The notes under the pieces: model-generated
The model's input: the letters and a program-made list of their open reading frames with translations, nothing else
Told to the model about the DNA's origin: nothing
Database searches by the model: none
Position numbers and translations under genes: made by a program
Shown here: piece after piece, positions 31,982 to 40,108 of the stretch
Numbering within the stretch: the first letter of the stretch is position 1
Layout: each line of letters begins with the position of its first letter
Assembly: GCF_017876435.1 (NCBI RefSeq)
Contig: NZ_JAGIOA010000001.1
Coordinates: forward strand, 248,001 to 312,000
Length of the DNA: 64,000 bases
Direction of reading: 5' to 3'
From: Microbacterium phyllosphaerae
GTDB lineage: Bacteria; Actinomycetota; Actinomycetes; Actinomycetales; Microbacteriaceae

Positions 31982-33874
31982 TCAGCGAAGCAGGCTCGCC
32001 GACAGTCCGAGCAGTGCCGTCGCGGTGAAGTCGATCGCCGGTTCGACGGTCTGCCAGGCCCCGACATCGTCGAGATAGCGCGAGCCTCGACCGTCGAACT
32101 GCGCCCACTCGGCACCGTCGGCGGCATCCGATGCGCACGGCACCATCGTCGCGAATCTGTTGAGCTCGTCCAGCTGCTCGGCCGCGTTCGGACCGTTCAC
32201 GACCGCGCCGAGAAGCGGGCCCGCGTCCGCGAGATTCGCCACCTGATGCTCGGGACACTGCGGGTAGGTGTCGCCCGCGCCGATCATGAAGCTGCTCCCC
32301 CAAGCGTTCGCGCCGAAGACCCAGGCTCGCTGCTGCTCGGCGAACTCGCGATAACCGTCGTCGCCCGTCACCCGTTCGTAGTACCCCGCGGTCGCGATCA
32401 GCCCGAACGCGAACGGCACCGAATCGAACTCGACCAGACTCACACCGGCACCGAACGGATCGCTCGCTGCGGCGTCGACGCCCGAGTCGAGCTGACGGCG
32501 CAGGTCGTCGATCAGCAACGGCGCCACGGCCTCATCCTGTGCGGCGAGCTCCGCATGGGCGAGCGCACTGACATCGCCGACACCGAGGGTGCCCCGCACA
32601 TCGGAGTCGATGTACGCCGTCGCCCACGCGGCGGAGTCGTCCAGCCACCCACGCGCACGATCGTCGCCTATCGCGTCTGCCGCGATCGCGAGCTCGACCG
32701 TGGCGAGCTCGAGGTCGTCCTGCCACGAGTCCTCCGGATAGAACTCGGCAGGTACCGCCGTGGCGTTCGCCGCGGGCTCGGTGTCTGCGAGGGCGTAGAT
32801 GTCGGCGGCCTTCGTGAGCCAGGTCGTCGCCGCCTCCTCGTCGCCCTGGGAGACTGCGCGCTGGGATGCGAGGGCGAAGGCGGCGGCGACGCGCCCGGCG
32901 ACGGAGGGCTGGATGCTGGACCCGGCCTCGCCCGCGAGGAAGATCGGTCGGTGGGAGATCGTGTAGTCGGGATCATCCTGGGGTGCGGCGTTCGCATCGT
33001 CGTCTTCCGGCAGACGCCAGACGTCGTGATCGGTGCGCACGGCGTCGTTGCCGTTGCCGATGCCGACCTGCAGGCCGAGGGTCTGCGTCTCGTCGTCCCA
33101 CATCCGGTCGAGCCACGCGAGTCCGAGCTCGATCTCCGCGGCCAGATCATCGGATGCCGTCGCACCGTCGCGTTCGGCCACGATCATCGCCGTCGAGGCG
33201 TAAGCGGTCGTCCCGGTGAACTTCAGGAAGTCACCGGCGTCGAACCAGCCGCCGGAGACATCCCAGGGAGGGAGGCCGGACGGCACGAGCTCGCCGACGA
33301 GTGTCTGGCCGCCGTCTTCGTAGGTCGGTGTCTCGTAGACCGTCGCCGCGGCGTCCAGAAGGTGAGACGGCTTGCGGTCCATGACCTCGGGGATCACATC
33401 GGCACCGTCGCGCTGGGCCTGGAAGAACGTCAGCGTCAGGTCGGCGAGCGGGCGCAGCACGTCATCTCCCGAACCGATGACGAACTCCGGCGAACGCCCC
33501 TCGACGCCCCCGGTGAGTTCGATGCGGTAGTCGCCGACATCGTCGAGATCGGTGAGATCGATCGGGCGCACGGCGTCGTACTCGTCATTCCACGGCGTGC
33601 TCGCATCACCCAACTCACCCTCGAGCATCACGTCACCGCTCGAGTCGACGACGCGATACCCGGCGCCGTCCAGCGCCCCCGCATCACCCATCGCGTAGGC
33701 AGTCTTCGACTCCCCCACGATGTACCCGGTCTGATCGACCCGAACCAGCGCGTCGGCCGACTCGGGCGCAGAACAGGAGGTGAGAAGCAGCGCGGCCACC
33801 GCGAGCAAAGCAGTGGGTGCGATCGGGATCGGAGGGGAGGAGTACCGATGAGCCGCGGTAGCCGACGCGGTCAC
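31982..33874 (-). CDS. Glycoside hydrolase family 9 endoglucanase, lipoprotein
   Basis: 630 residues. Lipoprotein signal with lipobox LLTSC, Cys34; an N-terminal Ig-like (CelD_N) domain at about 44-135 (VDQTGYIVGESKTAYAMG); then the (alpha/alpha)6 GH9 catalytic domain with SGGWFDAGDFLKFTG near 207-221 (both catalytic-base Asp residues), the SSFMIGAGDTYPQCPEHQ segment, and the C-terminal acid Glu in TVEPAIDFTATAL near 606-618. Start: the GTG at 33874 overlaps the TetR stop as GTGA, which fits the signal peptide exactly. A surface-tethered cellulase fused to no binding module suggests short glucan chains. Confidence 0.9.
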   Translation of the reverse strand: MTASATAAHRYSSPPIPIAPTALLAVAALLLTSCSAPESADALVRVDQTGYIVGESKTAYAMGDAGALDGAGYRVVDSSGDVMLEGELGDASTPWNDEYDAVRPIDLTDLDDVGDYRIELTGGVEGRSPEFVIGSGDDVLRPLADLTLTFFQAQRDGADVIPEVMDRKPSHLLDAAATVYETPTYEDGGQTLVGELVPSGLPPWDVSGGWFDAGDFLKFTGTTAYASTAMIVAERDGATASDDLAAEIELGLAWLDRMWDDETQTLGLQVGIGNGNDAVRTDHDVWRLPEDDDANAAPQDDPDYTISHRPIFLAGEAGSSIQPSVAGRVAAAFALASQRAVSQGDEEAATTWLTKAADIYALADTEPAANATAVPAEFYPEDSWQDDLELATVELAIAADAIGDDRARGWLDDSAAWATAYIDSDVRGTLGVGDVSALAHAELAAQDEAVAPLLIDDLRRQLDSGVDAAASDPFGAGVSLVEFDSVPFAFGLIATAGYYERVTGDDGYREFAEQQRAWVFGANAWGSSFMIGAGDTYPQCPEHQVANLADAGPLLGAVVNGPNAAEQLDELNRFATMVPCASDAADGAEWAQFDGRGSRYLDDVGAWQTVEPAIDFTATALLGLSASLLR

Positions 33875-34431
33875 GCTGGAGCCGACGATGACGCTGCCGG
33901 GCGGATGCCCGCCAGGAGGATGCCGAGGAACAGGTGCCGGTCGCTGGGCTCCCCGATGCGCACGGCATGCTCGACACCGCACACGAGCCGCTCGATCTGC
34001 CCGATCGAGAGGTCCGCGCGCACGAGCTTCGCGTCGCGCGCACGCTGAAGCACCTCGTCGAACGCGACGAAGATCTCACGCTTCATCGCACGCACAGACT
34101 CCTCTTCGTCGTCGGGTGAGAGCAGCACGGCCTGAAGGCCGCCATCCTGCAGCTGCAGCGCCAGCGCTTCGCCGAGAAAGGTGGCCAGAGCGCTTTCGGT
34201 GTCCGGATGCTCGGCCGCCGCACGGGCGATCTTGACCATGCGCTCCAGCGTCTCGACCGCGAGCGCCTCGGTGAGCGCATGCACCGACGGGAAGTGGCGG
34301 TACACCGTGCCGACGCCGAGCCCGGCATCGCGCGCGACGTCGTTCAGGCGCAGACCCCCCGACGGCCGAGCGCGCGCGGCGTCGAGGATCCGCGCTCGGC
34401 TGCGCGCCGCATCCGCCCGTATCTGCGCCAT
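33871..34431 (-). CDS. TetR family regulator coupled to the GH9 gene
   Basis: 186 residues. HTH segment SRARILDAARARPSGGLRLNDVARDAGLGVGTVYRHFPSVHALTEAL at about 11-58, then an all-helical ligand domain that includes the C-terminal VCGVEHAVRIGEPSDRHLFLGILLAGIRP common to this subgroup. It is divergent from an SDR gene; two related palindromes in the gap are likely operators. The GTGA overlap with a cellulase gene is unusual because SDR-linked TetR genes of this type normally stand alone. Confidence 0.92.
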   Translation of the reverse strand: MAQIRADAARSRARILDAARARPSGGLRLNDVARDAGLGVGTVYRHFPSVHALTEALAVETLERMVKIARAAAEHPDTESALATFLGEALALQLQDGGLQAVLLSPDDEEESVRAMKREIFVAFDEVLQRARDAKLVRADLSIGQIERLVCGVEHAVRIGEPSDRHLFLGILLAGIRPAASSSAPA

Positions 34432-34450
34432 CCTCCGATCCTAGCAGCGC

Positions 34451-34471
34451 AAACGGATAGACATTCCGTTT
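34451..34471. promoter_or_regulatory. TetR operator 1
   Basis: AAACGGA (34451-34457) and TCCGTTT (34465-34471) are exact reverse complements with a 7-base spacer. The core CGGATANNNATTCCG resembles operator 2 at 11 of 15 positions. Confidence 0.65.
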
Positions 34472-34486
34472 ATGCTACGGTCTAAC

Positions 34487-34501
34487 CGGATAAGAAATCC
34501 G
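34487..34501. promoter_or_regulatory. TetR operator 2
   Basis: CGGAT (34487-34491) and ATCCG (34497-34501) with a 5-base spacer; 33 bases centre to centre from operator 1 and 20 bases before the SDR start. Confidence 0.6.
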
Positions 34502-34521
34502 CTTAGAGAACGAAGGCAGAA

Positions 34522-35463
34522 GTGAACTGGAATCCCGACCGTCTTCCCGACCGGACCGGACGCACGATCGTCGTCACGGGCGCGACCGCGGGCATCGGCT
34601 ACTTCGCTGCCGAGCAGATCGCCGCCTCCGGCGCCGAGGTCGTGCTCGCGTCGCGGTCCGAGTCGAAGCTGCGCCTCGCCGAAGCATCCATCCGCGACCA
34701 GGTGCCCGGAGCCTCCGTGCGGAGCGTGGTGATCGACCTCTCCTCCCTCGACTCCGTGTCTCGGGCGGCGGACGAGCTGAGGGCGCTCCCCCGAGTAGAC
34801 GGAGTGCTCCTCAACGGCGGCGCCATGACCGGCTGGCGCGGTGCGCCCACGGCCGACGGTCTTCCCCCGATCCTCGGAACTCACGTGATCTCGAACGTCC
34901 GGCTGCTCGCCGGCATCCTGCCCTCCTTGATCGCCACCGGAGAGGCGGAGGGGGTCGCGAGCCGCATCGTGCACACGTCGACCGGATTCGTGTCGCAGTT
35001 CCGGCTCGGGGTGGAGGACGTGAGCGCGACCCCGCGTACTGCCATCGCGGCGTACACCAAGGCCAAGACCATCACCGAGGTGTTCGCGTTCGAACTCGAC
35101 CGCCGCCTGCGGGCCGCGGCCCTTCCGGTCGCCTCGCTCGTCGTGCGGCCCGGAGTGGGCGTCGATGCCAAGACCCCCGAGCGAGCCGGCATCCGCGATG
35201 CCACGACGCCGTATCAGCGCAATCCCTACACGCCCTGGGCCCAGGGCAAAGACACCGCCGCCTGGGCGGCGGTCCGCGCGCTCACGGATCCCACAGCACA
35301 GGGCGGCGAGTACTACGCGCCCGCCGGACGGCTGCGCGGGCTGCCCGTACGGGTCGAGCCGCTCCCCCGCACCCACACTCCTTCGGCCGAACTCGCGCAG
35401 AGCGTGTGGGACCAGCTCGAAGAACTCGCGGACGTTCGTCTGGGGTTGCCGATCCGACGCTGA
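34522..35463 (+). CDS. SDR family NAD(P)-dependent oxidoreductase
   Basis: 313 residues. Cofactor loop VTGATAGIGYFAAEQ near 17-31 (T-G-x3-G-x-G), catalytic pair in AAYTKAKTITEVFAFEL near 175-191 (Y-x3-K), and the upstream Ser in VHTSTGFVSQFRL. The extended C-terminus (PYQRNPYTPWAQGKDTAAWA) places it in the retinol-dehydrogenase-like group. GTG start. It is regulated with or by the divergent TetR. A similar but separate SDR lies at 48263-49168. Confidence 0.92.
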   Translation: MNWNPDRLPDRTGRTIVVTGATAGIGYFAAEQIAASGAEVVLASRSESKLRLAEASIRDQVPGASVRSVVIDLSSLDSVSRAADELRALPRVDGVLLNGGAMTGWRGAPTADGLPPILGTHVISNVRLLAGILPSLIATGEAEGVASRIVHTSTGFVSQFRLGVEDVSATPRTAIAAYTKAKTITEVFAFELDRRLRAAALPVASLVVRPGVGVDAKTPERAGIRDATTPYQRNPYTPWAQGKDTAAWAAVRALTDPTAQGGEYYAPAGRLRGLPVRVEPLPRTHTPSAELAQSVWDQLEELADVRLGLPIRR

Positions 35464-35486
35464 TCAGCGGTCGGCCGTACGGCGAA

Positions 35487-35514
35487 GCCCCCGCACGCAG
35501 TCGCGTGCGGGGGC
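35487..35514. terminator. GC-rich hairpin between convergent SDR and MFS genes
   Basis: A perfect 12-bp stem (35487-35498 with 35503-35514) with a 4-base loop, 23 bases past the SDR stop. No clear T-run on either strand; probably a bidirectional transcription end. Confidence 0.6.
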
Positions 35515-35545
35515 GTCGCCGGTCCCGGGGGAAAGCAGCGGGGGA

Positions 35546-36853
35546 CTACTTCGAGACGAGCTCCGAGGGGAGATCCTCGGCCGTGTTGACCGCGCGATGC
35601 TGCCGCACGGTCATGGTGAGGATCGCACCGATGATCATGATGGCACCCGTGATGTACAGCGCGATCGTCGCGACTCCGGTGGCGTCCTTCACGAAGCCGA
35701 TCAGGTACGGCGCCGCGAAGCCGGCGAGGTTTCCGGTCGAGTTGATCAGCGCGATACCGCCGGCGAGAGCGGTTCCCGCGAGCATCGAGGTCTGGAAGCT
35801 CCAGAAGATGGCGGGGATCGACAGGGCGCCGGCGTTCGCGAGGCAGAGTCCGATGATGCCCCAGACCGGATCGGTGCCCGCGATGATGCAGATCGCGAAT
35901 CCGGTGGCGCTGAGCAGGAATGCCGCGGCGATGAACTTGCGTCGCTCGCCTGCACGGTCCGACAGGAACCCGAACGTCACCATCGACACGATCGCGGCGA
36001 GGCTCGGCAGGGCGCTGAGGAACCCGACCTGCACGGTGTCGGTGATGCCGAGGTCGCCGATCAGGGTCGGCAGCCAGAAGCTGATGCCGTAGAGGGCGAA
36101 GTTGTAGGAGAAGTACACCGCGGTGAGCAGCCAGATCAGCTTGCTCGTGAAGACCTTGCGCAGCGGGGTCTCGGCTTCGTCGACGCGCTCGGCGGCGAGC
36201 AGGGTGCCGAGACGCGCGCGCTCGGGTTCGGTGAGCCACGTGACGGTGCGGTAGTCCTCCTGCAGGCAGAACAGGATGACGATGCCGAGCAGCACGGTCG
36301 GGATCGCCTCGATCACGAAAAGCCACTGCCATCCCGCGTGGCCCCAGACGCCGTCCATGCCACTGAGGATGAATCCGGAGACGGGTCCGCCGATCAGACC
36401 GGACGACGCGAGCGCGATGTAGAAGATGCCCCAGGCGCGTCCGCGACGGCTGGCCGGGAACCAGTGCGCCATGTAGAAGAGGATGCCGGGGATGAACCCG
36501 GCCTCGGCGACACCCAGGAGGAAGCGCAGGAGGTAGAACATCCACTCGCTGTCGACGATGAACATGAGACCCGAGATGAGGCCCCACGTGATCATGATGC
36601 GCGCGATCCAGCGGCGCGCGCCGACCTTGGCGAGGATCAGGTTCGAAGGGATCTCGAAGATAAAGTATCCGATGAAGAACAGCCCGGCGCCGAGGCCGTA
36701 GACGACGTTCGAGAAGCCGAGGTCGGCGCTCATGGTCGCCTGCGCGTATCCGATGTTCACGCGGTCGAGGTACGAGAGGAAGAAGCCGAGCATCGCGAGC
36801 GGGAGCACGCGCAGCATCACCTTCCGGAAGAGCTTGTCGTCGTTGACGTTCAT
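35546..36853 (-). CDS. MFS transporter, ACS family (acid-sugar/organic-anion type)
   Basis: 435 residues, twelve helices. The N-terminal signature FFLSYLDRVNIGYAQATMSADLGFS near 19-43 is typical of the anion:cation symporter family (phthalate, tartrate, glucarate, galactonate permeases). GFLSDRAGERRKF is the second-half loop motif. Last gene of the minus-strand acid-sugar operon; a second ACS transporter lies two genes upstream, so two related substrates (for example a lactone and its free acid) may be taken up separately. Confidence 0.92.
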   Translation of the reverse strand: MNVNDDKLFRKVMLRVLPLAMLGFFLSYLDRVNIGYAQATMSADLGFSNVVYGLGAGLFFIGYFIFEIPSNLILAKVGARRWIARIMITWGLISGLMFIVDSEWMFYLLRFLLGVAEAGFIPGILFYMAHWFPASRRGRAWGIFYIALASSGLIGGPVSGFILSGMDGVWGHAGWQWLFVIEAIPTVLLGIVILFCLQEDYRTVTWLTEPERARLGTLLAAERVDEAETPLRKVFTSKLIWLLTAVYFSYNFALYGISFWLPTLIGDLGITDTVQVGFLSALPSLAAIVSMVTFGFLSDRAGERRKFIAAAFLLSATGFAICIIAGTDPVWGIIGLCLANAGALSIPAIFWSFQTSMLAGTALAGGIALINSTGNLAGFAAPYLIGFVKDATGVATIALYITGAIMIIGAILTMTVRQHRAVNTAEDLPSELVSK

Positions 36854-36889
36854 GGGGGGTCCTTGGTCGTTGTCAGGGATCGGTCTGTG

Positions 36890-37822
36890 TCAGGAGATCG
36901 CGTCGATGAGAGGTCGGGGGTCGTACACGCGCTGCGCCGTGTCGTGGAAGACCGCACGCTGGGCGTCGGAGTCGAAGGCGGAGAGGATCTCGCGGTAGCC
37001 GTCGACCAGGCCACGGAAGTCGATGAACATGCCGTCGACGGGGAAGTTGCTGCCGAACATGACGCGCTCGGCACCGAAGATCCGCACGAGATCCTCGATC
37101 GGACCGCGGTTGGCCTCGACGGTCCACGGCGTTCCGGCGACGCAGAGCCCCGACGCCTTGATCACGACGTTGGGCGCCTCGGCCACCCGCCCGAGGGCAG
37201 CGCGCCAGGCCGTGACCGTCTCGTCGTCGCGTGACGCGAGCACGCCGGCGTGATCGATCACGATCGTCGTCTCGGGGAAGTCGGCGGCGAGACGGTGCGC
37301 GTCGTCGAGGTTCCACCACGGCGTCTGCAGGTCGAAGTGCAGACCGTGCCCGGCGAGACGCGCATAGCCCTCGCGCCAGGAGTCGTCGCTCAGCAGCGAG
37401 CGCACGCCCGCTTCGGCCTCAGCATGCGACGTCGCCCCACCCGGCTTGTGCCGAACGCTCTTCACGGCGGGCATGGCGGCCAGCTCGGCCAGGCGTTCGG
37501 CCGCATCCGGAGCGTCGAGCCAGGCCTGAGCGACCATCGAGCCGGGCACGCCGGACTCCTCGCGGTACCGCTCGATCGTCAGCACCTCGGCCATGCCGTC
37601 GCCCGGCACCCATTCGGCCTCCATGTAGACCGAGGCGACGACGCCCGTCCCCGCGATGTCCCGCAGATAGTCGGCCGGCAGGTAGTCGCGCTTGATGGGC
37701 TCGTAGTCGCCGTACCGATGCGCGACTCTCGCGCCCGGAGCCAGCCATGGATGACGGCCGAGACCGAGGTCCCACACGTGGTGGTGGGCGTCGATGATCG
37801 GCCCGTCGTAGAGGTCAGGCAT
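36890..37822 (-). CDS. Amidohydrolase-2 family hydrolase, probable sugar lactonase (COG3618-like)
   Basis: 310 residues from ATG 37822. IIDAHHHVWDLGLGRHPWL near 8-26 holds the first metal His pair, VIDHAGVLASRDDE near 189-202 the distal His, and VMFGSNFPVDGMF near 253-265 the family's late acidic position. The set fits COG3618 barrels, which include L-fucono- and L-rhamnono-lactonases. Starting at 37822 overlaps the upstream transporter stop by eight bases. Its paralogue at 39110-40108 shares the layout but little close identity. Confidence 0.88.
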   Translation of the reverse strand: MPDLYDGPIIDAHHHVWDLGLGRHPWLAPGARVAHRYGDYEPIKRDYLPADYLRDIAGTGVVASVYMEAEWVPGDGMAEVLTIERYREESGVPGSMVAQAWLDAPDAAERLAELAAMPAVKSVRHKPGGATSHAEAEAGVRSLLSDDSWREGYARLAGHGLHFDLQTPWWNLDDAHRLAADFPETTIVIDHAGVLASRDDETVTAWRAALGRVAEAPNVVIKASGLCVAGTPWTVEANRGPIEDLVRIFGAERVMFGSNFPVDGMFIDFRGLVDGYREILSAFDSDAQRAVFHDTAQRVYDPRPLIDAIS

Positions 37823-39110
37823 GCGCGACCGCCTTGCGCACGCCACGCCCCTCGAAGTCGATCGACAGCGAGCCGACGAGATAGATCGCGGCGCAGACGG
37901 CGAGGTAGATGAGCACCGCGGTGTAGCCGCCGGTGAACTGCACGAGGAGACCCGCGACGATCGGCACGACGATGCCCGCCGAGGTGCCGGCGAAGTTCAT
38001 CACTCCGCCGACGACGCCGACGCGCTCGGGCTTGGCCAGACGACCGGGGATCGTCCAGTAGAGGCCGCCGAACAGGTTGAAGAACACGCCGATGCAGAGC
38101 AGGGTCACCGCTGTCGCGGCATCGCTCACGAACGGCAGTGCGGCGAGCGCGAGCAGGCTGAGGGCACCGGATCCTCCGAAAAGCAGCTTGAAGGCGCGGT
38201 TCGGAGACATCCGCTTCTGCAGGGTGTCGGCGAGGATGCCGCTGAGGATCTCACCGACGGCTCCGCACAGGAAGATGAGGAAAGTCGCGAATCCCATCGC
38301 CGCGAGGTCGAGGCCCCGAGCCTGTGAGAGGTACGTCGGCCCCCAGGTGACCAGGCCCCAGAAGACCATGGCCCAGCCGATGCGCCCGACGACCATCCAG
38401 AAGACGGTCGCCCTGCTCATGCCCGGCGGTTCCTCCTCCACGCGCTCCTCGACGCCGCCCGAGCGGATCAGCTCCTCCTCGGCGCGGTTGACGAGCGGAT
38501 GCTCCGACGGGTGGTTGCGGATGAACAGCGCCACGCCGATGCCGATCACGATCGTCGCGACGCCGATGATGAGGAACGACCAGCGCCACGAGCCCGTCGC
38601 CGTGATCAGGCCGGTGACGACGAGCGCGCCGAAGGCGGATCCGAGCGGAGCGCCGGAGTCGATGAGCGTGACGCCGGTGGACCGGTGCTTCGCCGGCAGC
38701 CAACGGGTGACGAGCTTGTTGGCCGACGGCATGTACGGCGCCTCGAAGGCTCCGAGGCCGAGGCGGCTGAGCACGAGCATCACGGCGTTCACGGCAAGGC
38801 CCGCGAGGGCCGTGAACGAACCCCAGATCACGGCGGCGATGCCGATCACCCTGCGCGGTCCGAACCTGTCGGCGGCCGCTCCACCGGGGATCTGGAACAG
38901 GCAGTACGTCCAGAAGAACGCCGAGAGGATGACGCCCTGCACAGCAGGCTCGAGCAGGAACTCAGCGCTGATCGTGGGCAGGGCGACCGACAGCGACGCC
39001 CGGTCGATGCAGTTGATCGTGTAGAAGACGAACAGCACGACGATGACCCACCAGCGGATCTTCGTGGGGCGGGCGGTGCGGGCGGCGGTGCCCTGGTCAA
39101 CGGTGGTCAT
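37815..39110 (-). CDS. MFS transporter, ACS family (second copy)
   Basis: 431 residues. Signature FYTINCIDRASLSVALPTISAEFLL near 29-53 and the ADRFGPRRVIG loop near 82-92 fit the hexuronate/galactonate permease branch of ACS. It differs clearly from the copy at 35546-36853, so it is not a recent duplicate. ATG 39110 overlaps the preceding lactonase stop by one base (TGATG). Confidence 0.92.
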   Translation of the reverse strand: MTTVDQGTAARTARPTKIRWWVIVVLFVFYTINCIDRASLSVALPTISAEFLLEPAVQGVILSAFFWTYCLFQIPGGAAADRFGPRRVIGIAAVIWGSFTALAGLAVNAVMLVLSRLGLGAFEAPYMPSANKLVTRWLPAKHRSTGVTLIDSGAPLGSAFGALVVTGLITATGSWRWSFLIIGVATIVIGIGVALFIRNHPSEHPLVNRAEEELIRSGGVEERVEEEPPGMSRATVFWMVVGRIGWAMVFWGLVTWGPTYLSQARGLDLAAMGFATFLIFLCGAVGEILSGILADTLQKRMSPNRAFKLLFGGSGALSLLALAALPFVSDAATAVTLLCIGVFFNLFGGLYWTIPGRLAKPERVGVVGGVMNFAGTSAGIVVPIVAGLLVQFTGGYTAVLIYLAVCAAIYLVGSLSIDFEGRGVRKAVAHA

Positions 39111-40108
39111 CAGTGGTCCTTGGAGAGTGAAGCGGAGGGAAGTGAAGAGAGGTCGAGTCGGTAGACCCGTGCAGCGGTGCCGCGGAACAGGGCGTCGAGA
39201 CCTGCGGCGTCGAGTCCTGCGGCGCCGACGAGGATCGTGTCCATGACCTCGTCGAAGTCGGGAGCGGTGAGCGTCGCGACCGGAAGGTTCGAGGCGAACA
39301 GCGCGCGGTCGGCACCGAAGATCGAGAGGGTGTCTCTGACGACGACCTCGTTCGACGGGCGATCCCAGAGGTTGCGGTACAGGCCGAGCTCCGACACCTT
39401 GACGACGGTGCGGGGCAGCGCGGCGAGGCGCTCCATGCCGTCGCGCCACACACGCAGTCCGTCGGCGGAGCGGTCGAGCGGCAGGCCGCAGTGGTTCACC
39501 ACGACGGGGAGGTCGGGGAAGTCGGCGAGCACGTCAGCCGCCTCGGCCAGGTGGTAGTAGGGCACCCGCAGATCCCACGAGAATCCGTGCGCCTCGAGGG
39601 CGGCGATCCCCTCGACCCACTCCGGGTCGTGGAGCGTGCCCGCCCCGTTCGCACGCTCGTCGGCGCGAGCGGCGATCACGGGCTTCGAGCGGATGCCGCG
39701 GACGATCGAGCGCTGCGCGTGAGCGTCCAGGACCTCGTCGCGATCGTGCTGCAGGAACCCGACGTGCGCGACGGCGGCGAGCGGGAATCGTCCGGCGGTG
39801 GCGTCACTGAGCCCCTGGAGGAAGTCGTCCTCCTCGACCTGCTCGCTGCGGCTGCGCTCGGCCTCGCAGTGCACGGTGCCGATGACATCCCAGCCCTCGG
39901 TCGCCGCCAGGTACTGGCGCGGCAGGAAGGAACGGCGCATGGCGGTGTAGTCGCCGAGGAAGAAGTCCTCGTTGTACTCGTCCTGGATCCAGGGCCAGTG
40001 GCCGTCGCCGTCGAGATCCCAGAAGTGGTGATGCGCGTCGACGATCCGCAGCTCGTATCCGTCGGGGAGACGCGCCTCGCGGATGCGGCGAGCGGCCTCG
40101 CGGGTCAC
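39110..40108 (-). CDS. Amidohydrolase-2 family hydrolase, second probable sugar lactonase
   Basis: 332 residues. LRIVDAHHHFWDLDGDGHWPW near 20-40 gives the metal-binding His pair, VVVNHCGLPLDRS near 202-214 the distal His, and ALFASNLPVATLT near 276-288 the last motif, where the usual Gly-Ser-Asn/Asp is Ala-Ser-Asn. GTG start at 40108 overlaps the COG4091 stop as GTGA. The tight coupling to a dehydrogenase and a transporter suggests lactone hydrolysis in the same pathway. Confidence 0.88.
   Translation of the reverse strand: MTREAARRIREARLPDGYELRIVDAHHHFWDLDGDGHWPWIQDEYNEDFFLGDYTAMRRSFLPRQYLAATEGWDVIGTVHCEAERSRSEQVEEDDFLQGLSDATAGRFPLAAVAHVGFLQHDRDEVLDAHAQRSIVRGIRSKPVIAARADERANGAGTLHDPEWVEGIAALEAHGFSWDLRVPYYHLAEAADVLADFPDLPVVVNHCGLPLDRSADGLRVWRDGMERLAALPRTVVKVSELGLYRNLWDRPSNEVVVRDTLSIFGADRALFASNLPVATLTAPDFDEVMDTILVGAAGLDAAGLDALFRGTAARVYRLDLSSLPSASLSKDH

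Noticed and set aside
35165..37234. Plus-strand open frame antisense to the MFS and lactonase genes
   Set aside because: Shadow frame with Glu/Asp/Arg/Val bias and no start signal.
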